Assembly: GCA_902797915.1 (NCBI GenBank)
Contig: CADBUK010000087.1
Coordinates: 1-5,626, forward strand
DNA length: 5,626 nucleotides
From: Oscillospiraceae bacterium
GTDB taxonomy: Bacteria > Bacillota > Clostridia > Oscillospirales > Acutalibacteraceae
Direction: 5' to 3'
The notes under the pieces were generated by a model. The model was given only the letters and a program-made list of their open reading frames with translations, was not told the origin of the DNA and ran no database searches. The position numbers and the translations under genes were made by a program. Below are positions 5,391 to 5,626 of this stretch, piece by piece. Each line of letters opens with the position of its first letter. Within the stretch, counting starts at the first letter, position 1.

Positions 5391-5626
5391 ATGGCAGGCA
5401 CAGGACTTAAAGCCAAGGCTACGGACTTGGTAAACAATGTAAAATACTACTGGAAAGAGCCGCCCAAGGGCAAATATATGTCCTTTAAGGAAATTGCGTC
5501 TTACGCATTCGGCGGAATCGGCGCATATTTCATTATTCAGCTTGGCTCTACTCTGATAGTAAGCACAACAAATATTATTGTAAGCACGGCTATCGGCGTT
5601 GACCCAACACATTCTTACATAATCTA
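5391..5626 (+). CDS. N-terminal part of a GPH/MFS-type sugar:cation symporter-like protein (partial)
   Basis: The frame is open from the ATG at 5391 to the window edge, giving 78 residues. A soluble basic N terminus with Y-Y-W-K-E-P-P-K-G-K-Y is followed by M-S-F-K-E-I-A-S-Y-A-F-G-G-I-G, like the start of helix 1 in the glycoside-pentoside-hexuronide (GPH)/MFS_2 sugar:cation symporters, and then a hydrophobic segment (about residues 42-67). AAGGGGAG (5377-5384) sits 6 bp before the ATG. Its place after a surface arabinofuranosidase suggests import of arabinose or arabino-oligosaccharides. Family is read from the N terminus only and the substrate is inference. Confidence 0.7.
   Translation, partial: MAGTGLKAKATDLVNNVKYYWKEPPKGKYMSFKEIASYAFGGIGAYFIIQLGSTLIVSTTNIIVSTAIGVDPTHSYII

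Noticed and set aside
1..5626. CRISPR array, insertion sequence or toxin-antitoxin pair
   Set aside because: No regularly spaced repeats, transposase ORF or recognisable toxin/antitoxin proteins are present.

Overview
The window looks like chromosome of a gut-type Firmicute (class Clostridia, perhaps a Ruminococcus/Oscillospiraceae-like lineage). The basis is strong GGAGG-type ribosome binding sites, near-consensus sigma-A promoters, a clostridial-type tRNA-Pro, clostridial mobilization proteins, and a GH51 arabinofuranosidase beside a sugar-transporter-like gene. This is inference from sequence character; no search was run.

Left part (1-about 2530): one end of an integrated mobilizable or conjugative element. 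It holds the last codons of a probable MobC-type accessory protein, an overlapping MOBP-type relaxase, and a small excisionase-like winged-helix protein. A cargo unit follows: a perfect-consensus promoter, a leader RNA with an unmistakable 5S-rRNA-like domain and a strong hairpin, then two different Nudix hydrolase genes ending at an intrinsic terminator. About 130 bp of non-coding DNA with short repeats comes next. No integrase gene is visible, although an integrase would be expected near the excisionase.

Junction (2531-2694): tRNA-Pro(CGG) on the minus strand, with its own promoter and terminator. Its 3' end faces the mobile DNA, the usual geometry for integration at a tRNA 3' end.

Right part (2697-5626): probable resident chromosome with a different, more GC-rich codon style. 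It holds a secreted, C-terminally membrane-anchored GH51 alpha-L-arabinofuranosidase with a promoter and terminator, then the start of an independently promoted gene resembling GPH/MFS sugar:cation symporters. Together they suggest release of arabinose at the cell surface followed by uptake.

The most notable item is the 5S-rRNA-like leader at 1283-1390. Its predicted transcript starts directly on a helix-II-like strand, keeps the helix III/loop C core that in 5S rRNA binds ribosomal proteins L5/L18, and ends in a hairpin just before the Nudix ribosome binding site. It is a candidate cis-regulatory 5S mimic controlling the Nudix cargo.
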